Below are positions 1 to 10,382 of a DNA stretch of 64,000 nucleotides, piece after piece (within the stretch, counting starts at the first letter, position 1; each line of letters starts with the position of its first letter). The DNA comes from Pseudoalteromonas luteoviolacea (GTDB lineage: Bacteria > Pseudomonadota > Gammaproteobacteria > Enterobacterales > Alteromonadaceae). A program made the position numbers and the translations under genes. The DNA lies in NCBI RefSeq assembly GCF_001750165.1, contig NZ_CP015411.1, positions 428,501 to 492,500 of the forward strand, given 5' to 3'. The notes beneath the pieces were generated by a model. That model was not told the DNA's origin and made no database searches. It saw only the letters and a program-made list of their open reading frames with translations.

Positions 1-1
1 T

Positions 2-3000
2 GAGATGACGCTCAAAACGTTACTGACAGCGCAAAAAATGCAGATCTTAGCTGTACATAACCATCAAGCAGTGCCTTTTGAGCAAATATCAGCGCTTTGT
101 GATTCACGCAAAGACTTAAGCCATCACAGCTTATTTCAGATCAGCTTTGCGTTTGATCCAAAGGAGCACACTGAGCTGACGCTAGGCGATATACAAGTCA
201 GTGCATTGGACGAGCCCAATACTCAGGCAAAGTTTGAGCTTGACTTGAATTGTAGTGAACAACCGGATGGTATACGGCTCAATTGGGTGTATGACAAAAC
301 CCTGTTTTCTCATCATGCAATTACAGGTTTGGCTGACGCGTTTGAAGTCATGGTAAAGGCTGCGGTGGACAACGTAGAACAGCGAGTAACTGAGCTGCCA
401 TTGGTCCAAACTGCAACATGGCAAAAGCAGATGTTATACGGTGAGCAACACGCGCTGCGCTCGCCGAGTATACTGCAGCCTATCTGGGCTCATCTGAATA
501 CCGTGTGTGCTAATCAAAGGGCACTTATCGACCTAGATGGCACATGTATGACTTATGGTGAGCTACTGTCAGCTGCCGAACAGCTTGCTGTGTATTTAAC
601 TGAACTGGGTTTACACTCAGACGACCGGGTTATGGTCTGCCTTTCTGCTGGGAGTCGATGGGTGACCGCACTGCTTGCAGTGATGCGAGCAGGCGCATGT
701 TATGTGCCAGTTGACCCTAGTTACCCAAAGTCTCGGATCCAATTTATTGCCAAAGATAGTAACTGTAAGTTTGTACTAACAAACTCCGAATCAATAAGCT
801 TGTTTGTTCATAAGGAAGCTAACTCGGCCCAACTGATTGATGTAGAAGCCCTAGATGTGATGTCTATTCAAGGAGGGGCCTTGCCGCCGCTTCCTGCAAA
901 TTCCGCGCAGCTGGCTTATGTGATCTACACCTCGGGTACCACAGGTCAACCAAAAGGGGTGATGAATACCCATCAAGGGTTGATGAATTTGTGCCAGTGG
1001 CATCAACGCGCGTTTTCCGTAGATAGCCACTCTGTCGCGACACAGACTGCAAGCGTGGCATTTGACGCAGCGGCATGGGAAGTGTGGCCTTATTTGATGG
1101 TGGGTGCGCAATTGGTATTTTTACCAAAAACGACCTTTAGTGATGCCCAGCAATTGACGCAAGCAATGCAAATTCACCAAGTAACCCATAGCTTTTTAGC
1201 CACACCGGTTGCACAGGCGGTTTTAGCTGACAGCGAGTTTAAACCGCAGTCATTGCGTTACTTGTTGGTCGGTGGTGACAAGCTCACGACAGTGGATACA
1301 GTAGGGTATCCATTTGCACTGATCAATAATTATGGGCCGACGGAAAGTGCTGTGGTCGCTACCTCTGGGATTGTCGACTCGGCTGTACTAACGCCAGATA
1401 TTGGCCTGCCCATTGATAATACCCAGCTACTCATTATAAATGCGCAGCAACAATTGCAACCTATTGGCGCAATCGGTGAGCTTTGCATTGCGGGCGCCAG
1501 TTTGGCGAGTGGATATCTGGGTCGCACAGCGCTTACTAATGAGCGCTTCATTAATTGGCGTGCGCCCACTGGTGAACCAATGCGGGTATATCGGACTGGA
1601 GATTTGGTTAGGCAGCTTGCAAATGGTCATTTAGCTTACATGGGTCGTAATGATGACCAAATCAAACTACGTGGTTACCGTATTGAGCTGGATGAAATTG
1701 AAAGCCAACTTTGTACACTAGCTGAAGTGGAACAAGCAACGGTATTATTGTGCGATTCTGGTGAATCGGGTGCCAGCTTAGTGGCCTTTATCTGCCAAAC
1801 AGACTCTTTGAATGAGCAGCTGTTATCCAAGCAGCTAGAGGAACAGCTTCGAGATGTGCTACCAGCGCATATGCTGCCTAGTAGCTATGTGTTTTTGACG
1901 CAGATGCCGCTCACACCTCATGGCAAAGTGGATAAGCCAGCACTGCGCATGCAAGCAAAGCGTCAGGTTAACGTGCCAATGACAAGTTCCACAGATGCAG
2001 AACACGTGCTACCGGAGTCGAGCCCGAGCCGTGCTCTATTAAAGGTTTATCGTACGTTATTGAAACGGCCTGATTTACAGCCTGGGGATGATTTCTTTGC
2101 CGTGGGTGGGGATTCAATTTTAAGTATTCAAATTGCCACTCGGGCTCGGGCATTGGGCTTTGATTTAGCCGTCTCTGATGTGTTGACTTATCCAAGCATC
2201 GCCCAGTTAAGTGCACATATCACACAGACTTCTCTTAACATAGATTGCGCGTCGAGTAATCAAATGACTTATCTGCCAAGTCATGGGCAAGCCAGTCTAT
2301 TGCCCACACAGCACTGGTTCTTTGAGCAGCAATTTGCATTACCTACGCACTGGAACCAAGCTGTGATGTTGGGGATAAATAAAAATGTCTCAGCTGGGCA
2401 ATTGGAAGCTGCCGTTACAGTGCTAATTGCACGTCACGACAGTTTAAGGCTGGCGGTAGCGGCAAACAACACACTGCATTTTATTGATGGGCTGTGTGCA
2501 TCTAAGGTTGTCCATACGTATGACCTGAGCGCTGAGGATGACTGGCAGGGTGTATGGCAAAATGCCTGTCAGCAATGGCAGCAGAGTTTGCAATTTAACG
2601 GCACGCCTTTAGTGCGCTTTATCATGGCAGATACGGGCCAGCAAGACGATAAAAACCGTTTGTGTATCATTGCCCATCACCTGATCATCGATGGGGTATC
2701 TTGGCGCCTTGTATTGGAAGACTTATCTCACGCTCTGCAAATGCGTGTTACAGATGACGCGATATCTTTAACACCTCCTAAAGCCAGTATTCAACAAGTA
2801 TCGCAGGTGCTGCAAGATCATGCCGAACATCGCGCTAATATGGATGATTGGTTGCCAGCAGTACAAGCCGCCAGTAAGCAAACATACTTTGACTCATGTG
2901 AAGAAATTACCGCACAGTTGTCAGTTCACAGTTTGCAATTAACACTCACTACAGCGCAGACGCAAGCTCTACTGACAGATGCCAATACGGCCTATGGCAC

Positions 3001-6000
3001 GCAAATTCAAACCTTATTGCTGGCCGCTGTGCACCTGACATTATTTAAGTTAACTGATGCACAATCTCATGTGTTGATGATGGAAGGGCATGGTCGAGAG
3101 GCACTGCAGGAGCAGATAGATGGTAGTGAGACACTGGGATGGATGACCGCCATGTATCCACTGCATCTCTTTGTAAACGCCACGACGGTGGGAGACATGA
3201 TCTGTGCGGCCAAAGAGGCACAGGCTGCCGTGCAAGATAAAGCCAGTGATTACGGTACGCTGCGTTATTTGCATTCAGATGCGAAGGTCAGAGAGGCATT
3301 GACGATAGATACCAACAAACTGGTGTTTTTTAACTACCTTGGCCAACTTGATAGCGTGATCCACAGTGAGGGTCCACTTAGTGATGTGAATGAGTCTTGT
3401 GGGGACTTGATTGCACCAAACAACCACTGTTTTTACGCGATGCAGTTGACGTCTTCGATTCAAGCTGGGTGTTTGCGCATGCACTGTGACTTTGATACAA
3501 AGCAGATCTCTCACACCATGGCAGAGGCATTTATCACTCAGTTACAAAGTGCGATAGATGAAGTACTTACTCATTGCTCACAGCAAACAAAGCGCCACTA
3601 CACACAAAGTGATTTTAAGTTGCTTCCCAACTGTTCTAATCGTGGACTCGCTCAGCTACTCGCCCAATACTCAGAACAGGCTGTCGCAGACATTTACCCG
3701 CTGAGCCCATTGCAGCAAGGGATGTGGTTCCAAACTCAGCTAGCAGATGCGCAGGGTCAAGCAACACGTCCTTACCTTGAGCAGTGTTGCTTTACGTTTG
3801 CTGGTAACTTTGACTGTGAGGCGTTTATGTATGCGTGGCAGCAGGTTATCAATCAACATAGCATTCTGCGCAGTGCATTTACAACGCTTGACGGTCAGCC
3901 TGTGCAGGTGGTGTTAGAGCAAGCAGAAATCCCGTTTGAGTTGGTGGATAGTCAAGGACAGGAGGAGCAAGCGGTTGATTTTGCTCAGCTAGCCCAGCAA
4001 GCATATCAGCAAGGTATACAGCTGAATCAAGCGCCTTGTATGCGATTGCAATTGGTCTCAATGTCTGAGCAGCGTGTTGGCTTTATCTGGACTTATCATC
4101 ATATGATCATGGATGGTTGGTCATTGCCGGTTTTATTCAGTGAACTGCTGCGCTTTTATGGTGCGCGCATAGATGGCCAAATCGCGGTGATAAACCCAGA
4201 TAACTTTGCAGAGTATATTGCCCATATACAACAACGTGACCGCGCAGAAGAAGCTGCTTTTTGGCAAGCATACCTTGGCGATCTCGACTCACCAACTTTG
4301 ATCAGTGACTGTCTCAAAACCACATCATCTGGGCTTGTGCAGTATCAGGAATACCATCAGGTATTGAGCGAAGCACAGTGCCAAGTGATGGCTAAAACAG
4401 CCTCTGAGCTCGGGTTAACTGCTAATCAACTTATCCAATCAATTTTTGCTTATTGGTTGAGCGTCTGTCTGGGTCGTAGTGAGGTGATGTTTGGTCAAAC
4501 CGTTGCTGGGCGTCCAACGGGGCTGAATAATATGGCCAGCCGTGTTGGTCCCTACATTAATACCCAAGCGGTGTATGCCCAGATTGATATGCAGATGTGT
4601 GTCACCGACTATTTACAGGGATTCAAAGCCAATGTGACTGCACTGAGTCAATTTCCGCATAGCAGTTTAAGTGATGTGCAAACGTGGAGCCAGATAGACA
4701 ATCAGCAGGATTTGTTTGATGTGCTATATGTGTTTGAAAACTATCCGACAGACCCTTTATCCCAAGGGCCGAGTCTGCCGTTTGAAATTGTCAGTAGTGA
4801 TTATCAAGATCAGACCCACTATCCGCTATCTCTTGTAGTCGGCGGAGATAAGCAACTGTCTCTGACTCTGTGTTATCAAACCAGTGTATTAAATGAAGCA
4901 CAGAGCCAGCACTTTGTGATGATGTTAGCTCAGTTACTTACGCAAGTCTGTGAACAAACTTCACAAAAACTGAGCGAACTGTCACACACCTTACATGGGC
5001 AAGTTGAGAGCGAATTTACCCGCTTTGAATTAGTTGATAAAGCACATACTTTTGACGAAAAGGTACAGCAGGCAGAGACGCTCGCAGATGCATTTATGCA
5101 AATCGCCGCTTTACATGGCAGTGACACGGCTTTGACCTATTTTGACAGCGGTGATACCAGTCCCTGCGCATATTTAAGTTATGCAGAACTGGATGCGCAG
5201 AGTAATCGACTCGCCCACTGGCTGGTGGAGCAGGTGGGGCGCAGTGACTCGCAGCCGATTATCGGGATTGCAATTGAGCCAGGCCCTGATCTTATTATTG
5301 CCGTTTTGGCGGTATTAAAAGCGGGCGCGGCGTATGTACCGATGACATCGGCATTGCCGCTGCAAAGAAAACAGTTGATAGTGACATCATGCCAAGCTGT
5401 CTTAGTATTAACGGATAGCGCTATTTGGCAAGACCAAGGTGCACCATGCCCTACTTATCAAGTTGATGATGTTAACGCGCAATTAGATTGCTACTCAAGC
5501 GACGCTTTAAAATCAGTAAGCTTAGGGTCTGATTTGGGCTATGTGATTTATACCTCAGGCACCACTGGCGTGCCAAAAGGAGTAATGGTAGAGCAGCGCA
5601 GTATCCTTAATTATGTGCGCAGCTTGTCTGCGCAATATGAAATAACACGCGCAGATAACTACCTGCAATTTGCCAGCTTTAGCTTTGATGTATTTGCCGA
5701 AGAGGTGTTTTGCGCCTTGCTTAGTGGCGCGACGTTAGTGATGGCTGAGCCGTCTCAGTTGCTCGATACTGCAAGGCTCGGTGAGTTAACGCATGATGCG
5801 GATATTAGCTTAATGAGTTTGCCCACAGCATATTGGCACCAGCTGTGTGCCGCACCTCAGGAATTTAATTCATCGTTGCGATTGATCACCATAGGGGGTG
5901 AGCAAATGCAGCGAGCGGCACTCAAATCATGGCAAAAAAATCAAGGTACTCAGATACGTTTGGTCAATGCTTACGGGCCAACTGAGACCACCATTTCGGC

Positions 6001-7681
6001 TACCTTGCAAGAGGTGACGGAGTGGCAAGATGAAGACATTGCGATAGGACGTCCAATAAACGGATTGCAATTACATGTGTTAGATGCGCAGCTCAGGCCG
6101 CTGCCTCAGTATGTTGCTGGTGAGCTTTACATAAGTGGTATTGGCCTTGCGAGGGGTTATTTAGGTGATACGAAAAAAACGGCTGAGGCATTTATCACAG
6201 ACCCTCAAAGCGGATTGAGATTATATAAAACCGGTGACTTGGTGAAGGTAAATGCGCGCAATGAAGTTATCTTTTTAGGTCGCAAAGATGGCCAAGTAAA
6301 GGTACGAGGGTATCGTATTGAACTTGCGGATATTGAAAGTCAGTTGATGGCCATTGAGGGCATTGGCAATTGCGCGGTTGTGGTTCGCCAGGATAGTAGT
6401 GGCAATGAGCAGTTGGTTGCATTTATTGAGTCGGTAAGTTGGCAAGGAGATACGTCAGAACTGCGCGAGATACTCAGTAATAGGTTGCCAAGTTATATGG
6501 TCCCGCAACTTATCACCTCAATTGATGTATTACCGCATACCAGCAGCGGTAAGCTGGACCGCAAAGCGTTAACGGCGCGTGCAAAGTGCGTGAGCTTGCA
6601 AGCTCACGCTAAGGAAAATCCACAAAGCCGTCTTGAGATTGGTATTGCTGCGCGATTCTCTAAGCTGCTTAAAGTTGATCATGTTGGTCTAGACGATGAC
6701 TTTTTTGTGCTCGGTGGTCACTCTTTAATGGTCATGCAATTGGTTGCAGAGATCCAATCCCAACTGGCAGTCACTGTTCCTTTAGCTGCCGTGATGCAAC
6801 ACAGCACAGTGAGAACGCTTGCCAGTTTTATAGATAGTCAGTGTGTCACGCAATCCCAGCAGGATAATACACCGACAAGCGTGATGTGTTTACAGCAAGG
6901 GGAAGTGGGCTTTACGCCTGTGGTGCTGATAGCTGGTGCGGGTGGTTTGCTCATTTCATTTGTCCAGCTGGTGGAGCAACTTGATGCACGTATTCCAGTA
7001 TATGGCCTGCAGCCAGATCTGATCGCTGATCAACCTGACGTGATAGGCGATATTCGCCAAACGGCCAAACATTACCTGCAAGCACTGGAGCGCGACTTTG
7101 ATCAAGTTCATGTCGTGACGCATTCATTTGGTGCTTTCATTGGTTATGAGCTATGCCTTCTTTCGCAGCATAGTGAAGTCTTATGCGCGTCGTTGACCAT
7201 TTTAGATACCCCGTTGCCCAGCCAGCCCAGCACGTCTATTGATGAACTGCAAATTGACGCATTTGTGTTACATGATTTATGTGAATTTTTCAGTCTTTCG
7301 CCGCGACAAAATGAAATTGAGCACTATAGTCAAATGGCTGGAAAAGCAAAGTTTGCACTTTTGTCAGATTGGCTCTCACAAGTGGACGTGCATATGTCAG
7401 CACAGCAATTAGCAACATTTTATCAAGTCTATAAAGCCCAGTTGCTGTCGAATGTGGTGATTGATACGCCGCTGTTGGATGTGAAAGTCAAAATAATCAA
7501 AGCGGCAGGCACCAATGAGTTTGAGGGGCGAGCAGTGAAATTAGACATGGGCTGGCAGCGAGTGGTGACACAGCTTACTGCAATGGAAGTGGCAGGAGAC
7601 CATCTATCAATTTTACAAACCAAGGCGGACATGCAAGCGCTTGTTGCGCAGATAGAAGATCACTACATACTGCACAGTTAA
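2..7681 (+). CDS. Non-ribosomal peptide synthetase, C-terminal part (C'-A-T-E-C-A-T-TE), 5' end outside window
   Basis: Reading frame is open to the left edge, so the gene starts upstream; residue numbers count from the ATG at 5. Order: end of a condensation domain (1-120), adenylation A1 (about 165-660), carrier T1 (GGDS, Ser704), epimerization (HHLIIDG 891-897), condensation (1231-1650, opening YPLSPLQQGMW as in D-accepting C domains; HHMIMDG 1365-1371), A2 (about 1690-2175), carrier T2 (GGHS, Ser2240), thioesterase (about 2300-2555). By manual alignment to GrsA, the A1 pocket is D-A-W-F-L-G-N-V-V-K, the known leucine code; with the E domain this gives D-Leu. The A2 pocket reads D-V-E-S-T-G-A-I-S-K, which I do not recognise exactly; Glu239 suggests a cationic substrate (inference). 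The thioesterase nucleophile motif is T-H-S-F-G (Ser2374), where Gly is usual at the first position. The TE marks this as the final subunit, releasing the peptide. Downstream hydroxylase and exporter genes fit a lipo- or cyclopeptide pathway. Confidence 0.96.
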   Translation, partial: EMTLKTLLTAQKMQILAVHNHQAVPFEQISALCDSRKDLSHHSLFQISFAFDPKEHTELTLGDIQVSALDEPNTQAKFELDLNCSEQPDGIRLNWVYDKTLFSHHAITGLADAFEVMVKAAVDNVEQRVTELPLVQTATWQKQMLYGEQHALRSPSILQPIWAHLNTVCANQRALIDLDGTCMTYGELLSAAEQLAVYLTELGLHSDDRVMVCLSAGSRWVTALLAVMRAGACYVPVDPSYPKSRIQFIAKDSNCKFVLTNSESISLFVHKEANSAQLIDVEALDVMSIQGGALPPLPANSAQLAYVIYTSGTTGQPKGVMNTHQGLMNLCQWHQRAFSVDSHSVATQTASVAFDAAAWEVWPYLMVGAQLVFLPKTTFSDAQQLTQAMQIHQVTHSFLATPVAQAVLADSEFKPQSLRYLLVGGDKLTTVDTVGYPFALINNYGPTESAVVATSGIVDSAVLTPDIGLPIDNTQLLIINAQQQLQPIGAIGELCIAGASLASGYLGRTALTNERFINWRAPTGEPMRVYRTGDLVRQLANGHLAYMGRNDDQIKLRGYRIELDEIESQLCTLAEVEQATVLLCDSGESGASLVAFICQTDSLNEQLLSKQLEEQLRDVLPAHMLPSSYVFLTQMPLTPHGKVDKPALRMQAKRQVNVPMTSSTDAEHVLPESSPSRALLKVYRTLLKRPDLQPGDDFFAVGGDSILSIQIATRARALGFDLAVSDVLTYPSIAQLSAHITQTSLNIDCASSNQMTYLPSHGQASLLPTQHWFFEQQFALPTHWNQAVMLGINKNVSAGQLEAAVTVLIARHDSLRLAVAANNTLHFIDGLCASKVVHTYDLSAEDDWQGVWQNACQQWQQSLQFNGTPLVRFIMADTGQQDDKNRLCIIAHHLIIDGVSWRLVLEDLSHALQMRVTDDAISLTPPKASIQQVSQVLQDHAEHRANMDDWLPAVQAASKQTYFDSCEEITAQLSVHSLQLTLTTAQTQALLTDANTAYGTQIQTLLLAAVHLTLFKLTDAQSHVLMMEGHGREALQEQIDGSETLGWMTAMYPLHLFVNATTVGDMICAAKEAQAAVQDKASDYGTLRYLHSDAKVREALTIDTNKLVFFNYLGQLDSVIHSEGPLSDVNESCGDLIAPNNHCFYAMQLTSSIQAGCLRMHCDFDTKQISHTMAEAFITQLQSAIDEVLTHCSQQTKRHYTQSDFKLLPNCSNRGLAQLLAQYSEQAVADIYPLSPLQQGMWFQTQLADAQGQATRPYLEQCCFTFAGNFDCEAFMYAWQQVINQHSILRSAFTTLDGQPVQVVLEQAEIPFELVDSQGQEEQAVDFAQLAQQAYQQGIQLNQAPCMRLQLVSMSEQRVGFIWTYHHMIMDGWSLPVLFSELLRFYGARIDGQIAVINPDNFAEYIAHIQQRDRAEEAAFWQAYLGDLDSPTLISDCLKTTSSGLVQYQEYHQVLSEAQCQVMAKTASELGLTANQLIQSIFAYWLSVCLGRSEVMFGQTVAGRPTGLNNMASRVGPYINTQAVYAQIDMQMCVTDYLQGFKANVTALSQFPHSSLSDVQTWSQIDNQQDLFDVLYVFENYPTDPLSQGPSLPFEIVSSDYQDQTHYPLSLVVGGDKQLSLTLCYQTSVLNEAQSQHFVMMLAQLLTQVCEQTSQKLSELSHTLHGQVESEFTRFELVDKAHTFDEKVQQAETLADAFMQIAALHGSDTALTYFDSGDTSPCAYLSYAELDAQSNRLAHWLVEQVGRSDSQPIIGIAIEPGPDLIIAVLAVLKAGAAYVPMTSALPLQRKQLIVTSCQAVLVLTDSAIWQDQGAPCPTYQVDDVNAQLDCYSSDALKSVSLGSDLGYVIYTSGTTGVPKGVMVEQRSILNYVRSLSAQYEITRADNYLQFASFSFDVFAEEVFCALLSGATLVMAEPSQLLDTARLGELTHDADISLMSLPTAYWHQLCAAPQEFNSSLRLITIGGEQMQRAALKSWQKNQGTQIRLVNAYGPTETTISATLQEVTEWQDEDIAIGRPINGLQLHVLDAQLRPLPQYVAGELYISGIGLARGYLGDTKKTAEAFITDPQSGLRLYKTGDLVKVNARNEVIFLGRKDGQVKVRGYRIELADIESQLMAIEGIGNCAVVVRQDSSGNEQLVAFIESVSWQGDTSELREILSNRLPSYMVPQLITSIDVLPHTSSGKLDRKALTARAKCVSLQAHAKENPQSRLEIGIAARFSKLLKVDHVGLDDDFFVLGGHSLMVMQLVAEIQSQLAVTVPLAAVMQHSTVRTLASFIDSQCVTQSQQDNTPTSVMCLQQGEVGFTPVVLIAGAGGLLISFVQLVEQLDARIPVYGLQPDLIADQPDVIGDIRQTAKHYLQALERDFDQVHVVTHSFGAFIGYELCLLSQHSEVLCASLTILDTPLPSQPSTSIDELQIDAFVLHDLCEFFSLSPRQNEIEHYSQMAGKAKFALLSDWLSQVDVHMSAQQLATFYQVYKAQLLSNVVIDTPLLDVKVKIIKAAGTNEFEGRAVKLDMGWQRVVTQLTAMEVAGDHLSILQTKADMQALVAQIEDHYILHS

Positions 7682-7733
7682 ATGTAAATATTATGTTGTA
7701 ATTTTATCTTACCTAGTTAAGGATGGGAATAGA

Positions 7734-8702
7734 ATGGACCAGTTACTAGCGCTCGACAAAGAGGACACGAGGACCGAGTTGGATAGTTTTGTGCATGATC
7801 TTTCAGCGCACAAGCAAAGCGGTTTGGCTTGGGTGAAAAGCCACATTGAAGAAATTAATGAGTGGGTGGATAGAGATGGAGTGGCTTTGCTGCGCGGTTT
7901 GAACATTGTGAGCACCAACCAATTCAGTACGATTTTGGAAGCAATTTTTGGCGAGCAACTCAGCCAGTATATTTATCGCTCTTCACCACGCACAGCACTG
8001 AGAAACAACATCTATACGACCACAGAGTACCACGCTGATCAGGTTATTTTGCAGCACAACGAAAATGCTTACTCCAATTGCTGGCCATTGCGCATGGGTT
8101 TTTTCTGTGTGGTGCCTGCTAAAACAGGCGGTAACACGCCGCTCGCTGACAGTCGTTTAGTGTATCAGCAATTGCCTGTGGCACTTCGAGAAAAATTTGA
8201 AAAACTGGGTGTGATGTATATTCGCAACTATGGCGATATTGATTTGCCTTGGCAGGAGGTTTTTCAAACACAGAGTAAAGAAGAGGTTGAGGCGTACTGC
8301 TGGAAAAACGATATTATTTTTGAGTGGAAGTCTGATAACCACTTACAGACCAAGCAAATCCGCCCTGCTGTTGCGACCCATCCGCAAACGGGTGAAAAGG
8401 TTTGGTTTAATCAGGCGCATTTATTTCATTGCTCAAGTATCGACAATCAATTGCCTGAGTCAATGCGAGAAAGTATCGGGCTTGAGAATTTACCGCGCAA
8501 TGCCTACTACGGAGATGGTAGCGAGATAGCAGCCAGTGATATTGCCATCATCAATGAGGTATATCGCTCACTGACTTTTGCTTATCAGTGGCAGCGCAAT
8601 GACATTATGCTGCTCGACAACATGTTATACACCCATGGTCGAGAAGCGTATACAGGTACCAGAAAGGTGCTGGTGGGCATGGCAAAAGCAGCATATGGGT
8701 AG
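7734..8702 (+). CDS. TauD/TfdA-family Fe(II)/2-oxoglutarate dioxygenase (SyrP-like amino acid hydroxylase)
   Basis: 322 aa, start preceded by AAGGATGGGAATAG. The fold family is visible from the HxE metal ligands in QHNENAY (His108, Glu110), the distal His301 in LYTHGREAY and Arg310 expected to hold 2-oxoglutarate. HNE followed by a Pro and a GGNTPLADSR block is typical of SyrP and related enzymes that hydroxylate an amino acid free or bound to an NRPS carrier. It lies 52 bp after the synthetase on the same strand, so it probably beta-hydroxylates a residue of this peptide. The likely target is the residue loaded by A2 or one loaded by an upstream module (inference). Confident on family and metal site; substrate unknown. 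Confidence 0.9.
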   Translation: MDQLLALDKEDTRTELDSFVHDLSAHKQSGLAWVKSHIEEINEWVDRDGVALLRGLNIVSTNQFSTILEAIFGEQLSQYIYRSSPRTALRNNIYTTTEYHADQVILQHNENAYSNCWPLRMGFFCVVPAKTGGNTPLADSRLVYQQLPVALREKFEKLGVMYIRNYGDIDLPWQEVFQTQSKEEVEAYCWKNDIIFEWKSDNHLQTKQIRPAVATHPQTGEKVWFNQAHLFHCSSIDNQLPESMRESIGLENLPRNAYYGDGSEIAASDIAIINEVYRSLTFAYQWQRNDIMLLDNMLYTHGREAYTGTRKVLVGMAKAAYG

Positions 8703-8797
8703 GTAACAGGCTTTATGCGCAATTTTCGTGTCGAGAACGGGTTTGTTAGTAGTAAAGAAGTTGGCAAAGTAACTAAATAACGCTAGGGAAACACACA

Positions 8798-10168
8798 ATG
8801 AACGGGCTTTATCAGCAACAACTCAAGGTTTTATGCCTATGCTGTATGAGTTTACTACTAACCTCTTGTTTTAAAAACAGTGTGGCGAAAGACAATACGA
8901 TCACGGCTGAGCAGATTGAAAAGTTTAAAGTCACGGTGAGTGACTACTGCGATAAAATGGTCTTTTTTGGCAGTATTTATATAACCTCAGGTGAAGAAGT
9001 GGTGTATGAGGCCAATTGTGGTCCACAAAACATTCAATATGATGTTGCCAATACCTCTGATTCTAAATTCCGCATTGGCTCTAATACTAAGGAGTTTGCA
9101 GCCGCTATTTTATTGCGCACGCTTGCAGGAGAGGATCTACACAGCAAAACGATCCGCGACTACTTGCCATGGTATCCAGACAACCAATGTGCGGATGTTT
9201 CACTGCACAATTTATTGAGTATGTCGTCGGGGATCAATGATTATAGTGCGAACCCAGAGGTGTTTTTAAATTGGGGGTGGCGGCCATATTTATACAATGA
9301 CGTCACGAATTTAAATGGGCCTGAGGGGTTTAGCAATCGCTTTTGTACCTGCAAAGAACAAGATGATAAGCCGAGTTTTGAGCCAGGTTCTAAATTTGAC
9401 TATAGCAATTGTAACTATTACATAATCGGTAACATTCTCGAGCAATTAGCTGCAGGCAAGCAAGGTCAGATCGATTCGAACTTTTATTTTAGAAATATCG
9501 TCAAAGAGCAAATATTAGACCCGCTCGATATGCAAGACAGCGGCACATTCAATGCCATTGGCATAGTCGAAAATATGACCACTGGGTATGTGTTTGACCA
9601 AAACCAGTATTTACCGCTCACGACTGGGCGTCCACCAGAAACAGGTGGTCCGCCACCGTATGAAAATATCTTTAAAAACCCTTACAGTAATCCACTGGTG
9701 CTCTATTCCGCGGGCGATATGTACTCCACAGTGAAAGATATGTCGAAGTGGGATCAAGGCTTGTATGGGGATACGATATTAAATGAAGCACAAAAAGAAA
9801 TGGCGTTTGCACCTTATCAAAATACCCAAAGCGAAGATGAGTGTGAATACTTTGGCTACGGTTGGTTTGTAACCTATATCGACCCCAATCAGTATGGCAA
9901 AGTGCCAGACTGTCCGGATGATCCTAACAGCACCAATTTGAACAAATACGAGAAGTTCTTGCAGTACTCTGGCAGCTACCCGTATTCATGGGTGACCAGT
10001 TTTTCTCGCTTGTTAGAGCGTGACCAAACTGTGATGGCTTTTAGTAATTACAATAAAACTGGGTATGAATCTGATTGTATCGCCGAAGAGCTGCGCAACA
10101 TTATTTTTTATAACGATCGGCATCGTACACAGCAGTGCCAAGAAGTATTGGATGGCGCGACAAATTAA
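8798..10168 (+). CDS. Lipoprotein serine hydrolase of the beta-lactamase/class C family
   Basis: 456 aa, start with AGGGAA upstream. The N-terminus is a lipoprotein signal with lipobox LLTSC (Cys24), so the mature enzyme is membrane-anchored outside the cytoplasm. Catalytic signatures of the penicillin-binding/class C beta-lactamase fold: SxxK as S95-N-T-K98 and YxN as Y202-S-N204; an SGSYPYSW stretch near the C-terminus is in the place of the KTG/HxG box. Several extra Cys (51, 74, 131, 183, 185, 205) suggest disulfides in the periplasm. Position between NRPS, hydroxylase and exporter suggests that it acts on the secreted peptide: prodrug cleavage as ClbP does for colibactin, D-residue hydrolysis, or self-protection. 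That role is inference. Confident on fold, not on substrate. Confidence 0.88.
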   Translation: MNGLYQQQLKVLCLCCMSLLLTSCFKNSVAKDNTITAEQIEKFKVTVSDYCDKMVFFGSIYITSGEEVVYEANCGPQNIQYDVANTSDSKFRIGSNTKEFAAAILLRTLAGEDLHSKTIRDYLPWYPDNQCADVSLHNLLSMSSGINDYSANPEVFLNWGWRPYLYNDVTNLNGPEGFSNRFCTCKEQDDKPSFEPGSKFDYSNCNYYIIGNILEQLAAGKQGQIDSNFYFRNIVKEQILDPLDMQDSGTFNAIGIVENMTTGYVFDQNQYLPLTTGRPPETGGPPPYENIFKNPYSNPLVLYSAGDMYSTVKDMSKWDQGLYGDTILNEAQKEMAFAPYQNTQSEDECEYFGYGWFVTYIDPNQYGKVPDCPDDPNSTNLNKYEKFLQYSGSYPYSWVTSFSRLLERDQTVMAFSNYNKTGYESDCIAEELRNIIFYNDRHRTQQCQEVLDGATN

Positions 10169-10258
10169 GTAACGTAATCAAATCAGTAAAAGGCTGCCTG
10201 CATTAGAGTGTTGGGTGAAGTGTGTCTCTGTACTTTTGTCGGCCTTAATAAGGAATTT

Positions 10259-10282
10259 CTGCAATTTCCCGTGGAATTGCAG
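10259..10282 (+). repeat. Inverted repeat in leader of the DUF697 gene
   Basis: CTGCAATT (10259-10266) pairs with AATTGCAG (10275-10282) around an 8-base loop, in the 214-bp gap before the DUF697 gene. No T-tract follows, so it is not a classical terminator; it may be an operator or RNA stem. Rest of the gap: nothing recognised. Confidence 0.4.
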
Positions 10283-10382
10283 TGATAAGGGCAAGTAAAT
10301 GCAAAGTTTAATGATGTTTAAACACTTCGCATGAACTTGGTGGGTTCACAACTGTTTAAATCTACATCATAGAGGATGAATT

